A DNA stretch of 8,446 nt, taken from the NCBI GenBank assembly GCA_009692395.1, contig SHZG01000101.1, positions 1-8,446 on the forward strand, written 5' to 3'. The position numbers and the translations under genes were made by a program. Position 1 is the stretch's first letter, and the number at the start of each line of letters is the position of its first letter. The DNA comes from Methylococcales bacterium (GTDB lineage Bacteria > Pseudomonadota > Gammaproteobacteria > Methylococcales > Methylomonadaceae). Shown here one piece after another: positions 1-6,494 of the stretch. Below the pieces are notes generated by a model that was given only the letters and a program-made list of their open reading frames with translations, ran no database searches and was not told the DNA's origin.

Positions 1-107
1 ATACTTGCCACTCCAACACCAAAACGCACTGCCGCTTCCGCTTGTGTTAGCCCTTCTTGTTCTTTAATCGTCAATACTTTTTGGCGGAAATCGGCTGAAT
101 ATGTCAT
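1..107 (-). CDS. IS630-type transposase, N-terminal fragment (cut by window edge)
   Basis: Reading leftwards from an ATG at 107, the visible 35 codons begin MTYSADFRQKVLTIKEQEG and continue with a helix-turn-helix stretch (about residues 19-35, LTQAEAAVRFGVGVAS). This opening is characteristic of the short DNA-binding half of IS630-family transposases, which bind the element's ends and, with a DDE catalytic domain, insert at TA dinucleotides. Only the DNA-binding part lies in the window, so I cannot say whether the gene is whole or split into two frames. A TATAAT box lies at 126-131 on the same strand and a terminal inverted repeat lies 40-62 bp upstream of the start, so the gene sits where an insertion-sequence transposase should. 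No good Shine-Dalgarno is visible. The family call rests on recalled sequence similarity. Confidence 0.72.
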   Translation of the reverse strand, partial: MTYSADFRQKVLTIKEQEGLTQAEAAVRFGVGVAS

Positions 108-125
108 CTAATTTAAAATAATCAA

Positions 126-131
126 ATTATA
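126..131 (-). promoter_or_regulatory. Probable -10 box for the left transposase gene
   Basis: On the minus strand positions 131 to 126 read TATAAT, a consensus sigma-70 -10 hexamer, 18 bp before the ATG at 107. I see no convincing -35 hexamer at 16-18 bp; the corresponding stretch falls in the inner part of the terminal repeat. Confidence 0.45.
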
Positions 132-146
132 CTGCTTTGGCTATAG

Positions 147-169
147 CATCACAGATTTAGCCCACTACC
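147..169 (-). repeat. Terminal inverted repeat of the left insertion sequence
   Basis: Read on the minus strand from 169 to 147 the sequence is GGTAGTGGG, then C, then TAAATCTGTGATG. The same 23 bases with T in place of the single C occur on the plus strand at 8239-8261, directly before the IS1-type transposase gene. The two copies face outwards from the central segment. The ATPase pseudogene ends 25 bp inside this boundary. No target duplication can be checked, because the far end of the element is outside the window. Confidence 0.7.
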
Positions 170-194
170 AAATAATGAAAGCCCAGTGAAATAG

Positions 195-569
195 TTAGAG
201 CTTACGCACCACCATTTTACGCAGTTCTTCCATGCCCAACATCAACAAGGCAAACGGCACGACACACAGCCAGACTTTAGGCTCTAATCCCAGCGTGCCG
301 AAAATTAGATTGCCCCACGGCGTATAGTCAATAATGCCCAGCAAGGCAATTTCCAGCGCGATACCCCACAAAATAATAGGATTGTCGAACAGTGCCGCGC
401 CGAACACACTGCGATTCGGCGTTTTGCATAAGAACACATTCACAATTTGGGTGATGATAATGGCACTGAAACACGCAGTGGTGGCTTGTAAATAGAGCGG
501 CGCGTCACTGGCTAAGTGTTCACCCCACTGCCAGCCGCCGTCATGCAAGACAAAGAAATAGGCCGCCAT
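195..569 (-). pseudogene. P-type ATPase fragment 3: C-terminal membrane domain
   Basis: Open frame of 124 codons from an internal ATG at 569, in the same frame as fragment 2 and separated from it only by the TAG at 623-621 and 17 sense codons (LLSRAYLFSGLLEAAVS). It holds the last membrane helices of a P2 ATPase, including FSAIIITQIVNVFLCKTP and the closing GMEELRKMVVRKL. The stop TAA at 197-195 is probably the native terminus and lies 25 bp from the insertion-sequence end. Confidence 0.87.
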
Positions 570-620
570 TGAAACCGCCGCTTCTAATAGCCCTGAAAAT
601 AAATAAGCGCGTGATAACAG

Positions 621-623
621 CTA
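621..623 (-). other. In-frame premature TAG in the ATPase
   Basis: The codon after ERLLDW is TAG, followed in the same frame by CTG TTA TCA CGC GCT TAT and on into the final membrane helices. A single transition from CAG (Gln) or TGG (Trp) would explain it. It is independent of the upstream duplication. Confidence 0.85.
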
Positions 624-1523
624 CCAATCCAACAACCGTTCATTATGTGCGCGTGGCGGTCTGTTCATGCTGTCGGCTTCGAGTTTTCCTACACCTAAAC
701 CTAATGCGGGTAACATATCCGTGCCTAAATCGACTGCTAAAATTTGAATAATGGTTAACGGCAATGGGATTTTTAGCAAGGCAAATGCTAGATACGGGAT
801 GACTTCAGGAATGTTAGACGTAAGAATATACGCCAAAAACTTGCGGATATTTTCATACACTGCCCGTCCTTCTTCAATCGCAGCGATAATACTGGCAAAA
901 TTATCATCCAATAAAATCATATCAGCGGCTTCTTTTGCCACGTCTGTTCCTGTTAAACCCATTGCGATACCAATATCAGCTAGTTTTAACGCAGGCGCGT
1001 CATTCACGCCGTCACCCGTCACCGCAACGATGTGTTTTTTCTTTTTTAACGCGGCAACAATGCGCATTTTTTGATCCGCACCGACGCGGGCAAAAATAAT
1101 ATCAGGCGCGTCTAAAGCAAGGCGCAGTTGGGTTTCGGAGAGTTGACGCAGTTTGTCACCCGTGATGATAACAGGATGCTCAGATTGCACTTGCCCGATT
1201 TGTCGCCCAATGGCAAGCGCAGTATGCGGATGGTCGCCTGTCACCATAATCACTTTAATACCCGCAGTACGACATCGCTGCATGGCTTCGGGAACTTCAA
1301 GGCGTGGCGGGTCTTCCAAACCAACCAAGCCGCATAAAATCAAATTCTGTTCTTGGGCTTCGCTATTATGCGCTTCATAGAGTTCGCGCCACGCAAACGC
1401 TAATACGCGTAAACCTTGACTTGCCATCGTTTCCTGCGCCTGTAAGAAACTCTGTTTTGCCTCCGTATTCAATGCCGTAATGTCCGCACCTGTTTGTACA
1501 CGATTGCACAAAGGCAACAGCAT
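621..1523 (-). pseudogene. P-type ATPase fragment 2: P-domain hinge and M5-M6
   Basis: Open frame of 300 codons from an internal ATG at 1523, which would be residue 449 of the repaired protein. It carries GLVGLEDPPR, VTGDHPHTALAIG, TGDGVNDAPALK and the membrane pair with SNIPE and DLGTDMLPA, then ends RAHNERLLDW at TAG 623-621. No Shine-Dalgarno of note precedes the internal ATG, so separate translation is doubtful. The frame is the continuation of fragment 1 after a 5-base shift and is also in frame with fragment 3. Confidence 0.88.
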
Positions 1524-1525
1524 TT

Positions 1526-2872
1526 CTAACGCGCCTTTACAATATAATATAACACCACGCCTTTAGGGGTGTGGTGGATGGTCGATAGCCGTTTGCGGTC
1601 GGTATCAAAAGGTACTTCGTTGATTTTTGGATAGCTTAGAGTTTCACCTAAACAGGTTTTTGCCATGCGCACTAAGGCAATTTCCATTGGATCACCTAAG
1701 GCTTGCCACTGCCCATCGCGCATGGTTTCTTTTAGATTGTGACACAGCAGCGCGTCTTCAAAAAACTGCCGATGCGTTTGCACCAACTCAGGCTGACGTT
1801 GTATGACGGTAGGTGTCAGTAGTTGCCCAGCGAAATACAGAGTACTGACTGCCATACGATTTTCCGTCAGTGTACCTGTTTTATCGGTGCAGATTACCGT
1901 TGCCGAGCCTAAGGCTTCTACCGATGGTAAATGCCGAATCAGCGCGTTACGTTTTGCCATACGTTGCGTTGCCATTGCCAATGATAGCGTCACAGTAGGC
2001 AATAAACCTTCGGGAACATTAGCAACAATAATGCCGATGGCGAAAATAAAGTTTTCCCAAAACGATAGCCCCATGCTATGCCCAATAAGAAAAAATACCC
2101 CGCCTAAACCGACGGCTAACACGGCAATAATGCGACTCAGACGAACAATTTCTAACTGAAGCGGCGATACGCTTTTGACGGCAGTTTGGGTTAAATGGGC
2201 GATTTTGCCAAATTCGGTGTGCATACCCGTGGCAAAGACTACCGCCCTGCCTTCGCCTGAAACAATAGATGTGCCTGCTAGTAAGGTATTGCGGCTGTGG
2301 TCTAAATGTTCTTCGGTGGATGGTAAAGCATCACGCGTTTGAGGTAACGATTCCCCTGTGACGGTGGCATTATTAACACGCAACGAAAAGGCTTCTAATA
2401 AACGGCAGTCCGCAGGCACGTTATCGCCTTCTTGCAATAAAATCACATCACCCGCAACAAGATTAGCGACTAACTGTTGTTCCAGTTCACCGTTGCGAAT
2501 AACTTTAACGTACTGTGGTAATAATTTTTGCAGCGCGGTAATAGCGCGTTCAGCGCGGTATTGTTGCCAAAATGAAAATAAACCGTTAATGACAATCACG
2601 CCAAGTATCGCATAGCCCAGCGTAGCCATGCCGCCGTTGGGTTGCTTGTATTCAGCAAAAAACGCTAAACCAGCCGCTAACCACAGTATCAGCGCGAAAA
2701 AATGCACGAATTCTTTGATAAAGCTCAGCAATAACGATTCACCGCGTACTTCATCAATCTGATTTAAACCGTATTCTTTAAGGCGGTGTTCGACTTCAGC
2801 AGTGATTAAACCCTCGTGCCGACTGTTGAGACTGGTGAGTGCTTCTTCAGCACTGAGTTGATGGATTTTCAT
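1526..2872 (-). pseudogene. P-type ATPase fragment 1: N-terminal, actuator and phosphorylation domains
   Basis: Open frame of 448 codons containing the N domain, M1-M4, TGES (172-175), PEGL (287-290), DKTGTLT (330-336) and most of the nucleotide-binding region to KRLSTIHH. The last six residues (YIVKAR) are out-of-frame after the duplicated 5-mer, and translation stops at TAG 1528-1526. In the uninterrupted reading, residues after GVVLY continue CKGALEM and join fragment 2. The fragment lacks the GDGVNDAP hinge and M5-M10, so it cannot pump by itself. Confidence 0.88.
1543..1552 (-). other. 5-bp tandem duplication causing the ATPase frameshift
   Basis: On the minus strand the bases read TTATA TTATA TTG. 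Removing one TTATA restores TTA TAT TGT AAA GGC GCG, giving LYCKGA, the conserved cysteine-lysine-glycine-alanine stretch of P2 ATPases, and joins the two frames exactly (2872 to 1523 becomes 448 whole codons). This identifies the lesion to the base. Confidence 0.9.
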
Positions 2873-2877
2873 AACGA

Positions 2878-2882
2878 CTCCT
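2878..2882 (-). promoter_or_regulatory. Shine-Dalgarno of the ATPase gene
   Basis: AGGAG on the minus strand, five bases (TCGTT) before the ATG at 2872. It is the strongest ribosome-binding site in the window and supports this start. Confidence 0.75.
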
Positions 2883-2958
2883 GAAAAGGTAGGTCAGCGT
2901 AAAAAATCGTTAAAGCACTTTTAATAGGCGGTGGAAAAATTAAAAAACGTAGGATTGG

Positions 2959-3237
2959 CTATGACAGGTCAAGTAAAAACTCAGGGTGTTTTTCGGCAAC
3001 TCGTAACAATGTTTTTGCTGCCCCTGAAGGAGAACGTCGCCCCTGCTCCCATTGTTGCAAGGTACGCACCGATACCCCCATCAAACTAGCAAACTGCGCT
3101 TGAGAAAGCCCTACCGCATGACGTGCCGCCGTTACAGGGGACAAGGTTATTTCTGTCACACGCACAGCTTGCCCTGCTTTCATTTGCTGAACAGATGCCA
3201 GTAAATCCGCTTGAAATTGCGCCATTTCTTTATCCAT
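2959..3237 (-). CDS. XRE-family antitoxin, NadS/HigA-like
   Basis: A 92-residue DNA-binding antitoxin that would neutralise a RelE/HigB-type toxin and repress their shared promoter. Residues 1-40 form an N-terminal arm (MDKEMAQFQADLLASVQQMK). A canonical helix-turn-helix follows at about 44-67 (LSQAQFASLMGVSVRTLQQW, then EQGRR), with the short tail SPSGAAKTLLRVAEKHPEF typical of NadS-like proteins. I choose the ATG at 3237 over that at 3249, because a GAGG ribosome-binding site lies between the two and because this ATG overlaps the upstream toxin stop (ATGGATAA), the usual toxin-first arrangement. The gene is intact although the toxin next to it is not, making it an orphan antitoxin. It could still regulate a related pair elsewhere in the genome. 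Confidence 0.85.
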   Translation of the reverse strand: MDKEMAQFQADLLASVQQMKAGQAVRVTEITLSPVTAARHAVGLSQAQFASLMGVSVRTLQQWEQGRRSPSGAAKTLLRVAEKHPEFLLDLS

Positions 3238-3539
3238 GTTCCACCTCATGTTTTAGTTTTACGAGAAATTCAGTAGGCAGATTGTCGAATTTAGCCTTGG
3301 TATAAACAATCAACAGCCACACGCGACCATCATCACCGTTGCAATAAATAATTCTCGAACCACCACGCTTACCCACGCCAGAGCATGACCAACACACTTT
3401 GCGACAACCGCCTGAGCCTTGAATCACATCACCTGCTAACGTGTTGTTAGCAATCCAGAACAAACAGGCAACGTTCAGTATCTGTCCATATATCGGCGGC
3501 ATAGCGTTGGAAGATAGCGGTTTCAGCGACTGTATTCAG
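3230..3539 (-). pseudogene. RelE/HigB-type toxin, degraded
   Basis: In intact relatives this is a ribosome-dependent or free mRNA nuclease of about 100 residues. Reading from 3539 the frame gives LNTVAETAIFQRYAADIW, then TDTERCLFVLD, and stops at TAA 3449-3447. A different frame, from about 3457, carries WIANNTLAGDVIQGSGGC, GVGKRGGSRIIY and VWLLIVYTKAKFDNLPTEF to the stop at 3232-3230. Restoring two bases near 3455-3461 (for example CTGG back to CTGTGG) joins them into 103 residues. Further damage: the codon at the expected initiator position is CTG (3539-3537) with no ribosome-binding site, and the usual RKVRWSRSG stretch reads RKVCWSCSG, two CGN to TGN changes at conserved arginines. The comparison with the family is from memory. 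The open frame 3230-3502 starting at a chance ATG is not the native protein. Confidence 0.8.
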
Positions 3540-3541
3540 TC

Positions 3542-3574
3542 GGTTATTTATACGCCAATGGCGTACAAATAACC
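3542..3574. repeat. 33-bp near-perfect palindrome upstream of the toxin
   Basis: Arms GGTTATTTATACGCCA (3542-3557) and TGGCGTACAAATAACC (3559-3574) are complementary at 15 of 16 positions around a single central A. There is no T-run on either side, so it is not a normal intrinsic terminator. It begins 2 bp upstream of the decayed toxin's first codon (3539). It could be the operator of the toxin-antitoxin pair, a REP-like palindromic unit, or a small inserted element that displaced the toxin's start and ribosome-binding site. Confidence 0.75.
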
Positions 3575-3609
3575 ACTAAAAGATTAGCTAAACTGGCTTT
3601 TGTAGCGAG

Positions 3610-3627
3610 GTGCGAATTTATTCACGC
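3610..3627. repeat. Imperfect REP-like hairpin between haem A synthase and toxin
   Basis: GTGCGAAT and ATTCACGC flank TT, pairing with one C-A mismatch and one G-T wobble. The core resembles small dispersed GCGAAT/ATTCGC palindromes found between genes in many gammaproteobacteria. It lies 14 bp past the haem A synthase stop. No T-run follows. Confidence 0.3.
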
Positions 3628-3640
3628 CCATCTCACGATA

Positions 3641-4606
3641 TTAGCCTACCTTTTTACCTGCATAACTCAACCCAAGGTACAGAAAAAACTGCACTCCAAA
3701 AATCAAATTCGCCATTAATAAATGAATCGGTTGAGCGACCGCTGGCATTCCTAATCTGTCTAAACTAACACCTGCCAAAATGCCTGTAATCACTGCACCC
3801 GCTAGGGCGATAGCACCACGAAACAACGGGCTTTGTTTGTCGGTAGATTTAAAAATCGTCCACCCTATCCACAGATTGGTGAATAGAATGATGGAAGAAA
3901 ATGAGCGGTGAATATAAAACAACACAGGGAAATCTTCACGCCAAAATTGTCTAGCCACTTGCGCTAAGGCAATACCATCAACGGCTTCACGCACTTGTGT
4001 TCCCATGCCAATTTGCAATAACGTCATGGCTAATGCCACCAGTAACACCGTTTTGACTTTAGCGGGTAATAAGCTCACATCCAGCTGCATCAAAAAATCG
4101 CGTTGTGAACGGGTGATGGTATAAATGAGTAATACCGTTAGCACTAATGCCAACAACATATGCAGCGTAATTTTGAACGGTTGCAAATTACTGGCCACCA
4201 CGACCGACCCTAGCCAGCCTTGAAAACCGACTAAAAACACCGCACTTAATGCTAAAAAGAACACCGTTTTATCGGTTTCACGGTAATGACGTGAACTCCA
4301 TGCCATCATTAAAATTAATAGCCCCAGCGTCACACCGACTAAACGATTGCCGTATTCCGTCCACGTTTTAACAGGATTAAACTGGGTATTTTCATAACCC
4401 CGTTCAGCATAAATTTCATGGTAGTTAGCGGGTAATTGCGCTTCATCGGTAGGGGGTATTAATTGCCCAAAGCAAGTAGGCCAATCAGGGCAACCCATAC
4501 CCGCACCCGAAGCACGAACCACGCTACCTGCAATAATAACCAAGTAAACAAATAAAATGGTTACTAGACCTAAAGTGCGAAAACGTAATAGGGTTTGGGG
4601 GTTCAT
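3641..4606 (-). CDS. ctaA: Haem A synthase, COX15/CtaA family
   Basis: A polytopic inner-membrane haem protein that oxidises the C8 methyl of haem O to a formyl group, giving haem A for aa3-type cytochrome oxidase. Length 321 residues, normal for the family, with about eight membrane helices in two four-helix halves. Visible marks: GSVVRASGAGMGCPDWPTC with paired cysteines Cys39 and Cys45 in the first outer loop; EYGNR (84-88), holding the conserved glutamate Glu84; and His149 (ITLHMLL), His233 (YIHRSF) and His295 (QPIHLLM), three of the four usual haem-ligand histidines. The fourth, normally the H of ExxHR, is Asn87 here. Such N-variants occur in some COX15 lineages, as I recall, for example in Bacteroidetes. 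The start overlaps the upstream YgfZ-like gene's stop by ATGA, implying translational coupling. No oxidase or haem O synthase gene is adjacent. Confidence 0.9.
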   Translation of the reverse strand: MNPQTLLRFRTLGLVTILFVYLVIIAGSVVRASGAGMGCPDWPTCFGQLIPPTDEAQLPANYHEIYAERGYENTQFNPVKTWTEYGNRLVGVTLGLLILMMAWSSRHYRETDKTVFFLALSAVFLVGFQGWLGSVVVASNLQPFKITLHMLLALVLTVLLIYTITRSQRDFLMQLDVSLLPAKVKTVLLVALAMTLLQIGMGTQVREAVDGIALAQVARQFWREDFPVLFYIHRSFSSIILFTNLWIGWTIFKSTDKQSPLFRGAIALAGAVITGILAGVSLDRLGMPAVAQPIHLLMANLIFGVQFFLYLGLSYAGKKVG

Positions 4607-5457
4607 GAGTGTTCTTTTGTTAATAAAGTGAGTGAGGCGTGATGATAATCTTTTAGCTGTAGTTGGGTCGTATCCGTCTCGGCAAGTTGCAATACGATGA
4701 GCAATTTATCATCGTTGGCGGATAACACATTGCCAACTATCTGCCCGTTAGCATCAATAATACTGGCATTGGCTTCAGGCGTTGCGGTTTCGCATTCGGC
4801 AACAAATAACGCGCGTTTAGCTTTGCCCAGATAATGCGTCCGCGCGACAATTTCTTGCCCTGTATAACAGCCCTTAGTCAAACTGATACCGCCCAATTTA
4901 TCCAGATTAAGCATTTGGGGAATAAATTGTTCGCTAGTGGCTGTTGTTAGCCACGGGATGCCGCCCAATATATCAAGCGTTTGCCAGTGCATAGAATCAA
5001 TAGTTTCAACACCCTGAGCTAAGATAACAGACGCATTATGCTCATCGGCAATGACTAAATCACGATTGCCCACATTAATACGCACTACACCATCTTGCTG
5101 ATAACTTGCTAAGAAAGCGTCCGTTAAAGTTGCCGTGAAACCCAACAAACACAAGCTATCAGAGCAATCTGTCAGCGTGACTTTGGAACGCAATACATAC
5201 ATAGATAGACGTTTTTTAACTGTTTCCAACAGTTCAACAGGTAATATCAACAAAAAATCATCGCCTGATTTCGCCAATAAAAACGTGGTAATCGCACGCC
5301 CTTTTGGATTACACATCGCCCCTAAACTACTGTGTGTAGCAGTCACCTCATGCACATTACAAGTAATTTGCCCTTGTAAAAATTGCGCTGCATCTGTGCC
5401 GCTAACGGTTAAAACCGCTAAATGAGTGAGTAGGGCATTTTTCCAGTTTGAATTCAT
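4603..5457 (-). CDS. ygfZ: YgfZ/GcvT-like folate-binding protein, Fe-S cluster maintenance
   Basis: A cytoplasmic protein of 284 residues related to the glycine-cleavage T protein. YgfZ binds tetrahydrofolate and supports synthesis or repair of certain Fe-S enzymes such as MiaB. The defining signature K-G-C-Y-x-G-Q-E is complete (KGCYTGQE, 195-202, with the functional Cys197), followed by IVARTHYLGKAKRALF. The N-terminal half contains FLQGQITCNV and NPKGRAITTFLL, both typical of the family. The start at 5457 is the first ATG of the frame and fits the family's N-terminus; only a weak GAG precedes it, 13 bp upstream. It is the first gene of a two-gene unit with haem A synthase, overlapping it by 4 bp, and is transcribed away from cmoA. 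Both products serve metal-cofactor maturation, which may explain the pairing (inference). Confidence 0.9.
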   Translation of the reverse strand: MNSNWKNALLTHLAVLTVSGTDAAQFLQGQITCNVHEVTATHSSLGAMCNPKGRAITTFLLAKSGDDFLLILPVELLETVKKRLSMYVLRSKVTLTDCSDSLCLLGFTATLTDAFLASYQQDGVVRINVGNRDLVIADEHNASVILAQGVETIDSMHWQTLDILGGIPWLTTATSEQFIPQMLNLDKLGGISLTKGCYTGQEIVARTHYLGKAKRALFVAECETATPEANASIIDANGQIVGNVLSANDDKLLIVLQLAETDTTQLQLKDYHHASLTLLTKEHS

Positions 5458-5488
5458 AAATAAAAAAGCTCAGTGTTAAATCGGGTCG

Positions 5489-5494
5489 ATTATA
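5489..5494 (-). promoter_or_regulatory. Probable -10 box for the ygfZ-ctaA unit
   Basis: Minus-strand positions 5494-5489 read TATAAT, 32 bp before the ygfZ ATG, giving a predicted leader of about 25 nt. The -35 region at 17 bp (TTTATC) is poor. Confidence 0.5.
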
Positions 5495-5590
5495 GCCTTG
5501 TTTAAAGCAAAGATAAAAAGTAAGCCACGCGCCCATTATGGCAAATGAACAGTGCCTTAACCCAGAGCCGATGATAAAATAATGTTAAAA

Positions 5591-5603
5591 CTTGTGTAAC
5601 AAG
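5591..5603. repeat. Small palindrome in the cmoA promoter region
   Basis: CTTGT and ACAAG flank GTA, a perfect 5-bp inverted repeat 39 bp upstream of the cmoA start in an AT-rich stretch. It may be a repressor half-site pair or chance. No strong -35/-10 pair for cmoA is evident. Confidence 0.25.
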
Positions 5604-5642
5604 CTGATTATTTTCTTTAACCGCCACCGATAACACAACACT

Positions 5643-6383
5643 ATGACTGATCAAGATAAAATATTTCTACAAACAGGTCGAACTGAAGATTTTGCGTTTG
5701 ATGAACGCGTGGTGCAGGTTTTTGACAATATGGTGTCACGGAGTGTGCCTTTTTATACCGAAGTTCAGCGCATTCAAGCCGAACTGGTCATGGATTTTCT
5801 GCCTGAAGAAGGCGGTGTGGTTTGTGATTTAGGCTGTTCAACAGGAACGACTATTGAGCATCTCGCTAAGCATCCAAACTGCCCTGCCAGTGTGCAGTTT
5901 ATTGGCTATGATAATTCTGAACCGATGCTGGAAAAAGCCCGCGAAAAATTATCAGCCTCCGTCAGCAATGCCCATATTGAGTTGAATTTTGCTGATTTAA
6001 GTGATTTGCCTGCACTGCCTACCTGTAACGTGATTATTCTCAACTGGACATTACAATTTGTCCGCCCGATTGATAGAGAACAGTTGCTAACTACTTGCTA
6101 TAACGCCTTAGCCCCTAACGGTATTTTATTATTATCAGAAAAAATTCTCGGTAAAGACTCAGACTTTAATCGGTTATACATCGACCATTATTTGAGCTTT
6201 AAAAAATCACAAGGCGGTTATTCAGATACCGAAAATCAACGCAAACGTGAAGCCTTAGAAAATGTATTAATCCCTTATCGCCTTGATGAAGACTATTCAT
6301 TATTAAAACGCGCAGGCTTTACTCGCATGGATACTTACTTCCAGTGGTTTAATTTTGTTTGTATTATCGCAGTAAAGGATTAA
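5643..6383 (+). CDS. cmoA: Carboxy-S-adenosyl-L-methionine synthase CmoA
   Basis: A cytoplasmic enzyme converting S-adenosylmethionine and prephenate to carboxy-SAM, which CmoB uses to make 5-carboxymethoxyuridine at the wobble position of tRNAs. Length 246 residues, as in E. coli CmoA. Visible features: FAFDERVVQVFDNMVSRSVP (17-36), the class I methyltransferase fold with CDLGCSTG (61-68, SAM motif I), YDNSEPML (89-96), LNWTLQF (133-139, LNFTLQF in E. coli), LLLSEK (162-167), the basic QRKREALENV (199-208) matching the region with the carboxylate-binding arginine, and the C-terminal FQWFNFVCIIAVK. cmoB, often adjacent in other bacteria, is not here. No clear Shine-Dalgarno precedes the ATG, and the homologous N-terminus supports the start. 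It is divergent from ygfZ across 185 bp and followed by a terminator. It could be a CmoA-like methyltransferase paralogue, but the motif agreement argues against that. Confidence 0.88.
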   Translation: MTDQDKIFLQTGRTEDFAFDERVVQVFDNMVSRSVPFYTEVQRIQAELVMDFLPEEGGVVCDLGCSTGTTIEHLAKHPNCPASVQFIGYDNSEPMLEKAREKLSASVSNAHIELNFADLSDLPALPTCNVIILNWTLQFVRPIDREQLLTTCYNALAPNGILLLSEKILGKDSDFNRLYIDHYLSFKKSQGGYSDTENQRKREALENVLIPYRLDEDYSLLKRAGFTRMDTYFQWFNFVCIIAVKD

Positions 6384-6395
6384 TACCGTCCACTA

Positions 6396-6472
6396 TTATC
6401 CAACAAAGTATTTAAAGCCTTAATATTTATAGCATCAAGGCTTTTTTATTGTCCTGTGTTATCCAACGAAGT
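6396..6472 (+). repeat. 14-bp direct repeats flanking the cmoA terminator
   Basis: TTATCCAACAAAGT at 6396-6409 and TTATCCAACGAAGT at 6459-6472 differ at one base and are 63 bp apart, with the terminator between them. They sit at the junction between cmoA and the integrase element, where an attachment-site duplication could lie. No third copy is seen at the far end of the element. Confidence 0.5.
6414..6447 (+). terminator. Intrinsic terminator after cmoA
   Basis: AAAGCCTT (6414-6421) pairs perfectly with AAGGCTTT (6437-6444) across a 15-base AT-rich loop, and the right arm merges into a T-run (6442-6447). It lies 31 bp after the cmoA stop and separates cmoA from the integrase region. Confidence 0.85.
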
Positions 6473-6494
6473 GCAGTAGAATCTTGATAATCTT

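Larger units (their letters stand above)
1..169 (-). mobile_element. Insertion sequence, inner end (IS630-type transposase)
   Basis: The segment comprises a terminal repeat (147-169), a short leader with a TATAAT box, and the start of a transposase gene reading left. The remainder is beyond the window. The terminal bases begin GGTNNTG, as IS1-family ends do, whereas the protein looks IS630-like. The element may therefore be a chimera or nested insertion, or the true IS630 end may start at the TA within GGTA. Confidence 0.6.
195..2872 (-). pseudogene. P-type cation-transporting ATPase (P2 type), broken by frameshift and nonsense mutation
   Basis: An inner-membrane ATP-driven cation pump in its intact form. 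Removing one copy of a 5-bp duplication and reading through one TAG gives 890 residues, normal for P2 ATPases. In order (repaired numbering): cation-ATPase N domain (about 1-70), actuator TGES at 172-175, M4 PEGL at 287-290, phosphorylated Asp330 in DKTGT, nucleotide-binding GDP at 393-395 and KRLS at 427-430, TGD at 543-545, TGDGVNDAP at 617-625, M5 SNIPE and M6 DLGTD at 713-717, then a C-terminal membrane domain to KMVVRKL. The motifs VANVPEGLL, LTSNIPE and DLGTDM match the Na,K-ATPase subgroup better than the calcium pumps; the ion carried cannot be told from sequence. An AGGAG Shine-Dalgarno (2878-2882) sits 5 bp before the ATG at 2872. Two independent lesions make a functional full-length pump unlikely. 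Confidence 0.9.

Noticed and set aside
751..1074. 107-codon plus-strand open frame opposite the ATPase
   Set aside because: It is a shadow of the ATPase coding strand, whose motifs (such as TGDGVNDAP) are unambiguous on the minus strand.
3230..3502. Taking this 90-codon frame as the complete toxin
   Set aside because: Its first 15 or so residues do not look like a RelE/HigB N-terminus, whereas the neighbouring frame from 3539 does (NTVAETAIFQRYAADIW). A frameshift explains both.
3542..3574. Intrinsic terminator for the ygfZ-ctaA unit
   Set aside because: The stem is strong but no T-run follows on either strand, and the arms leave only one unpaired base at the centre.
5643..6383. Generic SAM methyltransferase in place of CmoA
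   Set aside because: The length, FDERV opening, LN[FW]TLQF, LSEK and KRxxLENV segments all match CmoA, beyond the shared fold.
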